Under the pieces are notes generated by a model that was not told the origin of the DNA, ran no database searches, and saw only the letters and a program-made list of their open reading frames with translations. A program made the translations under genes and the position numbers. A stretch of 64,000 bases of DNA from Macropodus opercularis (taxonomy: Eukaryota > Chordata > Actinopteri > Anabantiformes > Osphronemidae), in the NCBI GenBank assembly GCA_030770545.1, contig CM061100.1:11462501-11526500 (forward strand), written 5' to 3'. Positions 53,601 to 61,275 of this stretch are shown piece by piece; within the stretch, counting starts at the first letter, position 1, and each line of letters starts with the position of its first letter.

Positions 53601-55855
53601 TTGTCTATTTTAATGAGTAATTCTGTGTTTGATACATGTGGTCTTTTAAACAACATCGTCAACATGCACTTATCCCAGCCATTTAAACTAGGTGGCTCCT
53701 TCCAATTCTGGAAAATGTAATGGCAAATATGCAACAGAATAAGTCAAGATGAGTAGGTCAAGCCAGGATGTTCACTTATCCTGGATGTCTTTCTACTTTT
53801 GTGCAATGCCTTGTTTGTAAGTTACTCACCTTGGTCATACCCTACCAGTCTTACATACTGGTTTCCGCAACATTGGGTCTAAGTTAGTTTGATTCCTGTT
53901 CATCATACCTCTGTTTTGCTTGTGTGCAGTCCCAGTTAGATCCGAACTTACTTGTCTGAGACTTTTAGCAATTTTGTTAAACAGATGCTTTTTGATACTG
54001 TACGTTGGCCTCAAAGGAACACACAGCACCATGAAACTCTGCTTTTCAATCAACCTACAAAACAGCTTTGTACAGGTAATGGTGGGCTGTCTGTGCATGC
54101 GTTACCTGGATTGATCATGTCTATCACTTGGTTTGCAATATGTCAGTGTGTTTTGTTTACCCATGGTATTAGTTTGGCTCAGTGTTCGCATTCAAGTGTA
54201 GTTACGTCTGTGTGTCTTTTTCATGACAACACATCCAAATTTGAGCTGGGTATGGACTGAGCCCTGTTAATACCCTGCACCTGTCACACAGTGCTTCAAC
54301 CACCTAGGACAGTCTGAGGACATTGGCTTATGCCCAAACACACATCTGAGAAGCAGCAAATAAAACTAATCTGAAGAGAAGTCAAAGAAGAATTAATGAA
54401 CATGAACTCAAACAGGTGGAGGCAGCTTCTTTGTTTACTACAGATTCATTTGAGATGGTTTGGGCATCTTATCAGACTGCAAAACCCAGCATACAATGAA
54501 CCAATAATAGCCACAGTGCTCCTTATTTTTCGTTTTCTAAGCATGTGGGTCTCTGTTGAAGAGAATTCTCTTATCCAGCCCTACATTGCCTTCAAAAATG
54601 TTTTTCTGTACTTTCCATCATTCAAGAAGTGTGCAGAATATGAAAGTACCTTAATGTTAGCTGCCTTTACCCTATTAGCATTACCTCAGCATAGGCTGGG
54701 ATAGTATCAGTTTCAGTAAACATTATGTTAAGTAACACTTTAAAACGTATGCGCAAAAGACTGATTGAAAAAAAGAGTTAAAACTTTTATTTCTCCGACA
54801 GGTTATCCAGAAGCCCTCCCATGATTTAAAGCAACAGTTGGCTGGCTACTCCAAGCGAGTGGCGGGCTCCGTCACTGAGCTCATTCAGGCGGCCGAGGCC
54901 ATGAAAGGTATTCTAACCCATGACTTTTTTTAAAGAGATTGATGGCAGATCAAAACTGCATTCTTCAATATATTTAAGTAGTCTCACTACTTTTTATTAA
55001 TTGGCAGATTAATTGCGTGGTGATAATAAGTACAGAAAAAAAAATTCTGACTTGGTACTGTACATTGTGTTTCAGATATGCTCAAGATATCACCTTTTAT
55101 TTAACATTACTTGTGTACCTGGTACTAATTTGAAGCAGGATTATTAATAAGCGTTATTTTGGAGTTCTATAGTTTCACATAAAACCCCCCGTGTAGTAAT
55201 CCATTAATGACATTGAGTTTGTCATCAGCCATAACATGTCACCTGTCAAATGATTGGAAGGTCACCCTCAACACTTTACTTTATGTCACAGATTAATCTC
55301 TCCATGCTCTAGTTTAACAGATATTAGCTTCAACTGAATTCTGCTGTCTGCATGGCTGTAGGTTCATAACTGGATTTCCTGCATTAAATTCACACGCCAT
55401 CGCTTTCTTAAAACTTGAAACAACCTTTCCATGAAATACAAGCATTAGCTCCATCCAGGTCATAAAATGATGACATCAACAGAAGATGAATTATTACTCA
55501 TGAACAATTTTTTCACAAATGCTATAATAGACATCTGTGACCTTGTTCCTTTACGCTACAGTAATGTATATGGAACACATCAGCTGTGTTTGCATTCAAA
55601 TCCTGTTTCATATCTGTAAAGCTAGCAGAAACTCATGATTTCTCATTTACAAATTATTTTGAAAGCTATCCAAAAACAGTATTTAATTGTAAATATGCAA
55701 AGCCATCTGAAACACACTTGATCAGCAGTGGGTTGGACAGGCAAGTGGTACTTGAGGACTGTGTTAGAGAACCACTGACCCAACAGAACTGAACACTCCT
55801 CGTCAGAGTTCAGAGTGTCAGCATAATTTAATTGTGTACAGGGAAGCATAGACTC

Positions 55856-55899
<44 letters not shown>

Positions 55900-58800
55900 G
55901 TAGGCACAGAGTGGGTGGATCCTGAGGATCCCACTGTCATTGCGGAAAATGAACTGTTGGGAGCAGCGGCAGCTATTGAAGCAGCTGCCAAGAAGCTGGA
56001 ACAGTTGAGGCCCAGGACCAAACCCAAGGTTAGCAGGCTTTTAACCTCACCATGAGGTGACATGCTACCCTGTGTTGTTTGAAAGTTTTTATGGACACCA
56101 ACTCTAATAATATTTTTAAGCAGCTTTTGTGTATCCAAAATCCAATTAATCTCCCATTCAATAATGAAACTCAAAATCACAGTAAAGTTCAGTGTGCTTA
56201 TTATTTGTGCTTATTTGTTTACCTCTTGCAAACAGGAAGCAGATGAGAGCCTAAACTTTGAAGAGCAGATTCTGGAGGCAGCCAAGTCCATTGCTGCTGC
56301 CACTAGTGCTCTGGTCAAGGCAGCTTCAGCAGCACAGAGGGAGCTGGTAGCTCAAGGGAAGGTACATGTGAATGAGATTGTGATACAATACAATAAAACT
56401 AATGTAAATTTAAGCGCTACAAAAGCATATACCATGGTATTTTAAGACTAACATCTAAGTGACAAAAAATGGCTGATTGATGGATGATCATCAATTTTCC
56501 ATGATTTGTCTGTGTTTTGTGGAGCAGTGTATTACAGAGCACAACTCACCATTATATCCTCTCAACAGTTAGTACATAAAACACTACATTTGAAAAACAA
56601 AGGAAACTTATGTAAAAAATATATGTAAATGCGAAAACTAACAAGCGCACTACAAGTGTACAATATGTACATATGCCCTTAACTACTGTATTTGTAAATC
56701 TATCGTTCAATTAAATAGGGATATCCATAAAAAAAGTCAATGACATTTTTGTCCTGTACTGTGTTTGGGATGTTGGATCTCTAGAATGTGAGCCTGTCCT
56801 GCTATATTTTCAGGTTGGAGCGATTCCAGCCAATGCAGTCGATGATGGACAGTGGTCTCAGGGCCTGATTTCAGCTGTAAGTCTTTTCCCCCAATGTGTT
56901 ATTTTAATAATTTTTTTTAAATTGTTAGTAAAACATTGCAACCATTTATTACCTTAACCTCTCAGGCACGAATGGTTGCTGCAGCAACCAACAACCTGTG
57001 TGAGGCAGCCAACTCTGCAGTGCAAGGACATGCCAGCGAGGAGAAGCTCATCTCATCAGCCAAGCAGGTGGCAGCCTCAACTGCTCAGCTGTTAGTGGCC
57101 TGCAAAGTCAAGGCTGATCAGGACTCCCAGACCATGAAACGGCTCCAGGTGAACACATACATTTAAATGACATTTTGATTAAATTTGGGATTTCTTTAAA
57201 AATCAGACCAAAGAAATCTCAATCTCTTATGACATTGTGGTCTGAAACAGATTGACTGTAGTCTGCAGCTGACATCTTGGTTGTACATGAAGCAGGACAA
57301 TGACCCTCTGCTGCTACACATTATTACTGATAAGCCACAAATTACACTAATTGTTTGTTTGTGTTAGAGTTCTTTATTTGTATTCCTCTTGGAAACCTCA
57401 GTTTCCCAGAACTGAGTAGAATTCAACCTCACTTCCTCATCTGGGGTCTGCTCAATCACACTTTCAAGTGCTGTATCTTCATTAGTATGTTGGTCTGAAT
57501 GGTGTATGCTGTTCTTTTTACCATGATAAAATATATTTGAGCAATTGACTTAACTTTAAGTCTATATTAATCCCTGGTTACTCTCCTGATCAGGCGGACA
57601 TCTGGTATGTGCACATAGACAACGAAATGTGTCATTCTCAATCACAATAATGTTTTACACCTCTGCAGTATCTGCTAAATGAACAATGCTCACTCTGTAT
57701 CTGCTCACAGCCGTAGCTGTACTGTAAGCAGTATGGTGTAGTCTATTCATAGAGTGCTGTGTAGTGTGTGTGTAGGGTTACAGGTGATCTGTATGATCAT
57801 TACAGCTGCTACGTGAGGATTAGTGAGCTCTATATTTAGCACAAATAGGACTGCCCTTTTGTTATTTTAAAGGACTCCTCCAGAGAGTAGTATTTTAGTG
57901 TAATTTCCTTATTTGGTGACAAAAGAGCAACAGAGACTGGGCTGTCTTTACATTTCTACTCACATCTTTTAGGACATCCTATATTTCCCATAATGCATTC
58001 AGTAGAATAAAGAAGATTATATACCTTGAGTGGGACTTCCACAAGTAAACTAACTTTAAAAAATCCATCTTGAAGCACCCACTGGAACATTGCTGGAACT
58101 ACTGGAGCACAAAAGGGTCACTGTGACCTTTATGTGTAACTGAAGTCTAGTTGCTCTAGAGCTATACCAGAAACGTACGTATCTCTTGTCACACCATCAA
58201 CCAAAAATACTATCTTTAAGGCCATGTGTATGCTGGCTGTGAGCACATCAGAGCCCCGGCCATCTCATATTCTCTGATCCAATCAGCACTAGCTTATCTC
58301 CTCCTCTTCTGGGCCTGCACCTGCCACCACAGTAATTCCCATACATTCATGTCTGCTTAAGCTCTGGAAACAATCCACCAGTCCAGCCATGGCAACAAGA
58401 ACTGGAAACCTTGAGCTATGATTACACCAGCAGCATTTGCGGTCTTCACTCTTTGCCATGATGCTTTTTATGGTTATAATTATTCCGAGTGCTGAATAAT
58501 ATATGATCTTTGTTGAATGTGTGAATATTTAAAGAAAGGAATTCCTGATGACAGCATGTGACTCAGGGACGAACTGCCTTAAACACGTTGTTACCATTTA
58601 CCTTTTTGTTTTATATCACCTACTTAGTTCAACACAGTAGCCAACCTGAAACATTTTATACATATTGTTCATGGGCATGAGACATACTATAGCTTCTAGA
58701 ATATCACTTTGTCGTTGGCTCATTGCCACCATGAAAGTGATTTGATTGTTTTTACCTAGTTGGCTGGTTTTAGTCCAGCATTCCAGACGGTTTATGTTGA

Positions 58801-59960
58801 CACTGAATGTGTCTCAAGTCTGAATTATTCCCTGTAAAAAGGAACATGTACATGTTGTTGTACAGCTGTGATTAGTGCCATTGAGTAATGCAACGCTACT
58901 GTTTCCTCCTGAGTACAGCAATACAAACTCACCTTAGTTTATGTCTACACGCGATGGATGTCTGTATGTCCGGGACTAACAGTAACATTAGTAGGAAAGA
59001 ATTCACTAACTTCTGTGTGACTGTGACGTGTTCTACCAGTTCACTGTCCGATTTCAGACAACACAGCCGCAAAAGGAGAAGATTTGTATTTGCTAGAGCA
59101 GATCTGCCAAATGAGAAGTGTTTGGCTTTGAGGGAACTTCAGCAGACTGCTCATCATTGCCTTTTACAGATATACTCAGGTGCTAAACTGTTATGGTTTA
59201 TTCCCTGAGGACTGGTTGATGTTCTCATTCCCTTTCCGGGAGATGCTTGTCACAACAGTTTATATGTGTGCTGCCATTAAGTTTAGCTTTTTATAATTCA
59301 CCTCATAGTATAGTACCTAGTAATTCTTTTTTGTTTTGATGGGAAATCTTACCGTTCACTGTAATTAGACTTAAGGTTAATGTTAAGAGTATGATTATGC
59401 TTTTGTGTTTCTACAGGCTGCTGGAAATGCTGTGAAAAGAGCCTCTGACAACCTTGTGAAAGCAGCACAAAAAGCAGCATTTGATGCGCAGGATGACCAG
59501 GCTGTGGTGGTCAAGAGTAAGATGGTGGGAGGTATTGCTCAGGTGAGTCACAGGTTTCAAACACAGCACAAGTAGTACATAACTATTGTTTTTGTGGGTG
59601 TTATTTTATATATTAGGTTTATTTCCATGGACATATTAAAACCAACAATGAATTGCTTGTAATGGCTGTGAAGCTGGGTAACCTATTTCTTTAACATGAC
59701 AAATAAAATCTGTGTATTTTTATTAAAGAAGTTAGAAAGGACAGAGAACAACCATCATTTTAATGATTAGTTGCGCAGTTGGAACTGGCATTTTCTCAAT
59801 GCACTGACGGACTGTCATGTTGCAGATCATTGCTGCTCAGGAGGAAATGCTGCGGAAAGAAAGGGAACTAGAAGAGGCCAGGAAGAAGCTGGCTATGATC
59901 AGACAGCAGCAGTACAAATTTCTCCCCTCAGAGCTGCGAGAGGATGGCCAGGAACAGTGA
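21007..59960 (+). CDS. tln1: Talin-1, complete coding region in 55 exons
   Basis: Talin-1 is the cytoplasmic adaptor of focal adhesions. Its FERM head activates integrins and binds PIP2; its helical rod binds vinculin, RIAM, KANK and actin, and it dimerises at the C terminus. I placed 55 coding exons by reading frame, splice sites and similarity to vertebrate talin-1. They join in frame to 7626 bases, i.e. 2541 residues plus a stop, the length I recall for human TLN1. The start is the ATG at 21007 (MVALSLKIGVGNVVKTMQF), the talin N terminus; the stop is TGA at 59958-59960. All introns are GT-AG except intron 8, which is GC-AG. Exon numbering assumes one untranslated exon 1 upstream. The largest introns are intron 1 (about 10 kb) and intron 49 (6.1 kb). 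Talin-2 is excluded mainly by closer residue-level similarity to TLN1 and by the adjacent tpm2. Exon coordinates are given in the domain-block entries. Confidence 0.97.
21158..21208. repeat. CA/CG microsatellite at the 5' end of tln1 intron 2
   Basis: Mixed CA and CG dinucleotide run beginning about 20 bases after the exon 2 donor (21137). Alternating purine-pyrimidine throughout. Confidence 0.95.
21209..22611 (+). other. tln1: Rest of tln1 intron 2, nothing recognised
   Basis: AT-rich intron sequence ending in a TTTTATCTTATAG acceptor. No coding exon or repeat family recognised. Confidence 0.6.
24730..25625 (+). mobile_element. RTE/Rex-like LINE fragment in tln1 intron 9
   Basis: Degenerate sense-strand copy with an internal deletion. 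The nucleotide blocks at 25080-25156 (AGGCTGTGGAGGAGGATG..., CAAACCAGGTGGCATCTCAG) match the segment before the reverse transcriptase of a common fish LINE. 25370-25490 reads GTGMSEAMI, then KKVACPLHIGGEIFPQVEQ, from after the catalytic site. 25535-25615 resembles the C-terminal end. It stops about 65 bases before the exon 10 acceptor. Family assignment (RTE/Rex) is from memory. Confidence 0.6.
25847..26700 (+). other. tln1: Left part of tln1 intron 10, nothing recognised
   Basis: AT-rich intronic sequence without a recognised repeat. A GC-richer stretch at about 26560-26690 has no coding similarity. Confidence 0.5.
26710..28600 (+). mobile_element. Tc1-like transposon relic, split by a hAT insertion
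   Basis: From about 26860 the sequence reads as a decayed Tc1 transposase on the + strand: a helix-turn-helix region (SKMLKQVSKNPKLSSQDVQQ near 27080), ATLKFARENVDKGW (about 27270), TDESK with the first catalytic Asp (about 27328), DKDPKHTSKSTKDW (about 27594) and SQSPDLNPIEML (about 27645). Stops and frame shifts occur throughout. At 27841-28395 it is interrupted by a hAT element; the sequence that continues after it (ATGCATTTCTGTAC) looks like the Tc1 tail. The outer ends are approximate. Confidence 0.75.
27841..28395 (+). mobile_element. Non-autonomous hAT element with perfect 8-bp target duplication
   Basis: Starts CAGGGGTGCCCAATACGTCG and ends GTGTGGGCACCTCTT, imperfect inverted termini of hAT type. 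It is flanked on both sides by TCCTAAAA (27833-27840 and 28396-28403). Inside, 27987-28280 encodes ELQDKDKNVISMISSVNSFR and LQCQDLGNFQNLA, resembling the Charlie/GTF2IRD2-type hAT transposase, but it is far too short for a full transposase (usually over 500 residues) and has frame breaks. It inserted into an already present Tc1 relic. Confidence 0.85.
28650..29330. repeat. Dispersed LINE-related fish repeat, antisense-oriented
   Basis: Shares blocks with 32760-33290 in this window: a GAGAGGGAAAAT.TCCCT motif, TCCAGCAGAACCAGG, and later a segment like AATTTTAAGTCTAGTCTTTAAA. Its right half (TTTTACAGAGGGAC, TGCAGCATTGTGGATTAACTGAAG) matches a sequence common in fish genomes that I associate with L2/Rex-type LINE 3' regions. 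No open frame survives. Confidence 0.5.
29605..29634. repeat. TAA trinucleotide microsatellite
   Basis: About ten TAA units 30 bases into tln1 intron 11. Confidence 0.95.
29871..30353 (+). CDS. tln1: tln1 exons 12-13: head-rod linker with calpain site
   Basis: Exons 29871-29947 and 30173-30353 encode residues about 403-488. This is the flexible linker between the FERM head and the rod. The linker keeps the calpain-2 cleavage point: residues 432-435 read LQQQ, so Q433-Q434 is intact, followed by FNKIGKVETGSVALPAIMR, close to the mammalian sequence. Its end reads HITSGQMHRGHMPPL, just before the first rod helix. The linker is also where phosphorylation and autoinhibition are regulated in mammals; those functions are carried over from the family, not shown here. 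Confidence 0.95.
30539..37692 (+). CDS. tln1: tln1 exons 14-21: rod bundles R1-R3 (residues about 489-918)
   Basis: Exons: 30539-30652, 30759-30867, 34386-34594, 34685-34783, 36053-36220, 36334-36628, 36863-37029, 37564-37692. The translation is alanine-rich amphipathic helix throughout (for example TSAQQALTGTINSSMQA, then DPAETDYTAVGCAVTTISS). In talin-1 these bundles form the N-terminal mechanosensitive rod: R2-R3 bind RIAM, and under force R3 unfolds and exposes vinculin-binding helices. The largest exon (36334-36628, 98 codons) starts VVAPTISSPVC. Intron 15 (30868-34385) is packed with antisense mobile-element debris; intron 17 (34784-36052) has no recognised content. Confidence 0.95.
30955..31510 (-). 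mobile_element. LINE reverse-transcriptase fragment in tln1 intron 15
   Basis: Minus-strand frame 31189-31506 reads RRAFNSEDIEEERRVQHELK and NNVRDVWRGLMTISG, the region before the reverse transcriptase of a common fish LINE (Rex1-like). Further left on the minus strand come KAAGPDNQSW and VPVLWKTSCVVPVPK in broken frames, i.e. the start of the reverse transcriptase domain. The endonuclease start of what may be the same copy is at 33330-33660. Confidence 0.7.
31629..32540 (-). mobile_element. Retrovirus-like gag remnant (endogenous LTR element)
   Basis: Two overlapping minus-strand frames, 32188-32523 (111 codons) and 31629-32273 (214 codons), show the composition and order of a retroviral Gag: an N-terminal coiled, charged part, then a tryptophan-containing capsid-like region in the second frame. 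The frames differ, so a frameshift near 32190-32270 breaks the gene. No protease, polymerase or envelope follows and no LTR was found. It lies antisense in tln1 intron 15. It is most likely an old endogenous retrovirus fragment; which class is uncertain. Confidence 0.55.
32560..32589. repeat. Perfect hairpin, 12-bp arms, 6-base loop
   Basis: GGGCCACATTTT and its exact reverse complement flank CGAGGG. Located just upstream (minus strand) of the gag-like remnant, in tln1 intron 15. Confidence 0.9.
32640..33300. repeat. Dispersed LINE-related fish repeat
   Basis: Contains the characteristic block GGAAAAATTCCCTCTC, GAGGAAGAAACCTCCAGCA, CTCAATGTGGGCTCATCTGCC and GACCGGTTGGGGTGA found in many fish genomes. 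Diverged relative of 28650-29330. An AAC-type simple repeat (about 32930-32960) lies inside. Confidence 0.6.
33330..33660 (-). mobile_element. LINE endonuclease N-terminal fragment
   Basis: Minus-strand reading from about 33490 gives MGNV, a stop, SLSNNMNRLTTL and EYRECSLMCFTEMWL, the start of the endonuclease domain of a common fish LINE. The preceding part matches its ORF1/5' region. It may be the 5' part of the same copy whose reverse transcriptase lies at 30955-31510, with the gag relic and another repeat between them. Confidence 0.6.
33670..33800 (-). mobile_element. Tc1-like transposase scrap
   Basis: Minus-strand sequence around 33710-33750 reads IHGNDPKHTAQVAT, the motif around the second catalytic Asp of Tc1 transposases. 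Only about 130 bases are recognisable. Confidence 0.5.
34784..36052 (+). other. tln1: tln1 intron 17, nothing recognised
   Basis: AT-rich. No recognised repeat and no convincing extra cassette exon with talin-like coding. Confidence 0.6.
37812..41072 (+). CDS. tln1: tln1 exons 22-31: rod bundles R4-R6 (residues about 919-1370)
   Basis: Exons: 37812-37925, 38053-38166, 38325-38459, 38985-39113, 39413-39515, 39804-40012, 40126-40245, 40382-40579, 40744-40883, 40979-41072. Helix-rich segments such as VVAEQIPQLVQGVRGSQ and FGQDFNTFLEAGVDMAG match the talin-1 rod, which in this region contributes to the middle actin-binding site (R4-R8). Exon 22 is one codon shorter than my recollection of the human exon, in a low-complexity N/Q stretch. 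Exon 24 has a weak donor (AAG then GTTATA), but the frame and the next exon (AQEACGPLE) require it. The acceptor of exon 23 lies directly after a GT run and 11 G bases, with only a very short pyrimidine stretch. Confidence 0.95.
38022..38047. repeat. tln1: GT/G-run at the end of tln1 intron 22
   Basis: Five GT units then 11 G bases then TGTGTCTCCAG, directly before exon 23 (38053). It replaces the usual polypyrimidine tract. Confidence 0.9.
41175..43573 (+). CDS. tln1: tln1 exons 32-37: rod bundles R7-R8 (residues about 1371-1650)
   Basis: Exons: 41175-41264, 41415-41537, 41957-42100, 42208-42369, 42806-42946, 43392-43573. In talin-1 the four-helix R8 is inserted into a loop of R7; R7 binds KANK proteins, and R8 binds DLC1, RIAM and vinculin. 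Recognised stretches are VLGESMAGISHNAKN, AAYLVGVSDPNS and VLSAATIVAKHTSALC. Exon 35 uses a weak donor (AAG then GTTTGC). Intron 35 contains a perfect 15-bp-arm hairpin (42633-42666). Intron 37 contains a duplicated 87-base block with a 20-bp-arm palindrome. Confidence 0.95.
42633..42666. repeat. Perfect hairpin, 15-bp arms, 4-base loop
   Basis: GCTTTGTTTCATAAG and its exact reverse complement flank ATAC, in tln1 intron 35. Confidence 0.9.
43846..44032. repeat. 100-bp-spaced duplication with a 20-bp-arm palindrome
   Basis: 87 bases (43846-43932) recur at 43946-44032 with one mismatch (TTTAGC against TATAGC). Between the copies, 43905-43948 forms a perfect palindrome: TTTAGCTGTTATTCCATGTT, loop ATAG, then the exact reverse complement. 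It lies in tln1 intron 37. Confidence 0.95.
44109..54907 (+). CDS. tln1: tln1 exons 38-50: rod bundles R9-R12 (residues about 1651-2289)
   Basis: Exons: 44109-44241, 45013-45114, 45283-45453, 45565-45813, 46155-46274, 46366-46512, 46689-46855, 47095-47278, 47559-47684, 47774-47890, 48166-48351, 48545-48652, 54802-54907. R9 is the bundle that folds back on F3 to hold talin autoinhibited; R11 carries a second integrin-binding site (IBS2). Highly conserved stretches include GTQACITAASAVSGIIAD and FIRMTKGITMATAKAVAAG. Each junction keeps the frame. Exon 49 is followed by a 6.1-kb intron with hAT, LINE, gag-like and MITE pieces; exon 50 resumes VIQKPSHDLKQQLAGYSKR. Confidence 0.95.
50117..50396. 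mobile_element. Short hAT-like non-autonomous element
   Basis: Begins CGGGGTGACCAC and ends GGGCACCACTG, imperfect hAT-type inverted ends. Inside are the blocks GTGAGCTACTGTCAAAATGACAAAGTC and GATCGATGTAATGGGCACC, typical of this repeat type. Flanking octamers GTCTAGAC (50109-50116) and GTCTAACC (50397-50404) agree at six of eight positions and may be a decayed target duplication. Confidence 0.5.
51960..52090 (-). mobile_element. L2-like LINE scrap
   Basis: About 100 bases are clearly similar to 6525-6630, the end of the reverse transcriptase region of the antisense LINE (shared TTTTCAGCATCACTCTG and CTCCTAATTTTAGCAATAT). Minus-strand frame reads LGILLKLGASFLRVMLK. Confidence 0.65.
52110..52500 (-). 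mobile_element. Gag-like scrap of an LTR retrotransposon
   Basis: Minus-strand frame 52287-52487 reads DPMAKFRNTFPQEDETLSAY followed by VLRLGKMLYAVH, resembling the PNMA/Ty3-gypsy type Gag capsid. Sequence right up to 52110 continues in broken frames. No other part of the element is present. Confidence 0.45.
53349..53473. mobile_element. Tc1/mariner-type MITE, about 125 bp
   Basis: Long imperfect terminal inverted repeats: left CAGTACTGGGAAAAGTTTTA continuing to GGCAGG and GCTGTAAA; right is the matching complement ending CACAGTACTG. Length and absence of coding sequence indicate a miniature inverted-repeat element. The target TA is not clearly preserved on the right. Confidence 0.75.
54400..54490 (+). 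mobile_element. RTE/Rex-like LINE scrap
   Basis: Frame reads QIHLRWFGHLIRLQNP, the conserved segment near the C terminus of fish RTE/Rex ORF2. Fewer than 100 bases are recognisable, 300 bases upstream of tln1 exon 50. Confidence 0.45.
54908..55903 (+). other. tln1: tln1 intron 50, nothing recognised except a GT tract
   Basis: AT-rich until the GT microsatellite at its 3' end. Confidence 0.7.
55859..55898. repeat. tln1: GT dinucleotide repeat, about 20 units, at the intron 50 acceptor
   Basis: The run ends four to five bases before exon 51; the acceptor reads TTGTAG. There is no ordinary polypyrimidine tract in the last 40 bases. Confidence 0.95.
55904..59960 (+). CDS. tln1: tln1 exons 51-56: R13 actin-binding module and dimerisation helix
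   Basis: Exons: 55904-56028, 56236-56361, 56814-56876, 56966-57148, 59417-59542, 59826-59960. They encode the I/LWEQ-type module (ABS3), the main F-actin site, then the C-terminal dimerisation helix. The KVK actin-contact motif is at residues 2441-2443, two lower than the 2443-2445 I recall for mammals; one missing residue lies in exon 22 and another probably in the region after it. Exon 55 is also one residue shorter in its acidic loop (FDAQDDQAVVV). The tail ends QQQYKFLPSELREDGQEQ, three residues longer than the mammalian end, so the overall length again reaches 2541. The exon 51 acceptor follows 20 GT repeats directly. Confidence 0.95.
57149..59416 (+). other. tln1: tln1 intron 54 (2.3 kb), nothing recognised
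   Basis: No coding exon or repeat family recognised on either strand. A 106-codon frame at 58888-59208 has no talin-like or other known sequence. Confidence 0.6.
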
Positions 59961-61275
59961 GTGAGGGGAGAGAGTGGTGTATGTGTGTTTGGTTTGTTTG
60001 TTTGTTTGTTTTTGTTTGTGTGTGTCAGTAATACAGCAGCGATCCATGAATCAGTTTGGACTTCCCCCAGCTGCATGTAGAGGAGGCAGTATGCTATAAG
60101 CAGATTAAGCATGTAGCAATTTTTGTTTTATCTGTGGTTTTTTTATGTTTTAGTGTTAAAAGCAATAATGCCAATGATTGATGAAATGAGAATTTGGACA
60201 TTACTAAATATGTCTCAGTTAAGGTTTCTGTGCTTTTAATTATACATGGCCATATACTTTTCAACATATTAGAGTTATTTTCCTCTTTATTGTTTGGGCT
60301 GTGTGTGTCTATGTCTTTGGTGTGTATATGTTGTGGCTTTGTAAGATGACAATCCTGCCAGAAAAATCATGCATTCTGTTAGGTCTTAGAGAAATTAAGG
60401 CACGCACAATTTATGCCTATATGCAAATGATGCATAATATATGCAAATACTTTATGTTTTGTGTGTGCATACATGTTAGCAGAGTCTCAATGTGTAAATG
60501 ATCATTGTGAAGCAGAGTCTGTGGTCATCAGACCATAATCAGTATGTTAATTATCATGCTGTTTCAATAGAAAGTTGAGATTTGGATTTTTACATTGCAA
60601 TGGAACAAATGAGAGTGCAAACGTATTTTTGAAGATTGAGCTAAATGTATTAAAATATATCTGTCAGACATTCTTTGAAATAAAGTTGTAATAAGCAGTA
60701 TTTTAGGTCTTTGTTAGATTAGAACATGTTTGTGTAGAGAAGAAGAAGCCATATATTGAACTTTAAGACATTTCATACTGTATTGTCTGCATGTGGGTAT
60801 TTGATGTTTATTGCCTCACTCTCTTAACATGTAATGTACCAGTGTTAATGTTTGCCACAGTGCCTACTGCTCAAATTATGTAACCTATAAATAATGATTC
60901 ATGCAATGTTCTCACCTTGGATATTTCCAGTTAATCATCAGGGGCCGAAAGCGAACTGTAGTGTAGTGCCATGATATATAATGTCCTTCTACATCCACTA
61001 AATTCATAACTTTGAACATTGAATAATTCAAGAATAATAATCACTCTAACCACACTTCCTCCACACGTGTCTTTTTTTCCTTGCACTTATTAAACTTTAG
61101 GTCAAACTGCTAGAACATTGTGTCCACTCTAAAGTCATGCAAAACCATTTTTATGCAGTTCACATTTTCTTGTATGTGGTATAAATATAATACAGTATTA
61201 GTGTATAGCAGTACCACCTATTGGGCAGTGCAACGGAGATTTATATTCAATAAAGTCATTTTTCAATGAAAACGT
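59961..61275 (+). other. tln1: tln1 3' UTR with two polyadenylation signals
   Basis: After the stop codon there is no further talin-like coding sequence. A GTTT/GT-rich run follows at 59990-60026. AATAAA signals occur at 60679-60684 and 61249-61254, so short and long 3' ends (about 0.7 and 1.3 kb) are possible. The region is AT-rich and otherwise featureless. The choice of 3' end cannot be decided without transcript data. Confidence 0.6.

Larger units (their letters stand above)
48653..54801 (+). other. tln1: tln1 intron 49, the largest rod intron (6.1 kb)
   Basis: Between the VLV end of exon 49 and VIQKPS of exon 50. Contains a hAT-like element, an L2-like scrap, a gag-like scrap, a MITE and an RTE-like scrap, listed separately. 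The rest (48700-50100, 50410-51960, 52510-53340, 53480-54400) shows nothing I recognise. Confidence 0.85.

Noticed and set aside
58888..59208. 106-codon frame in tln1 intron 54
   Set aside because: No similarity to talin or any family I know, and no matching splice sites that would keep the talin frame.
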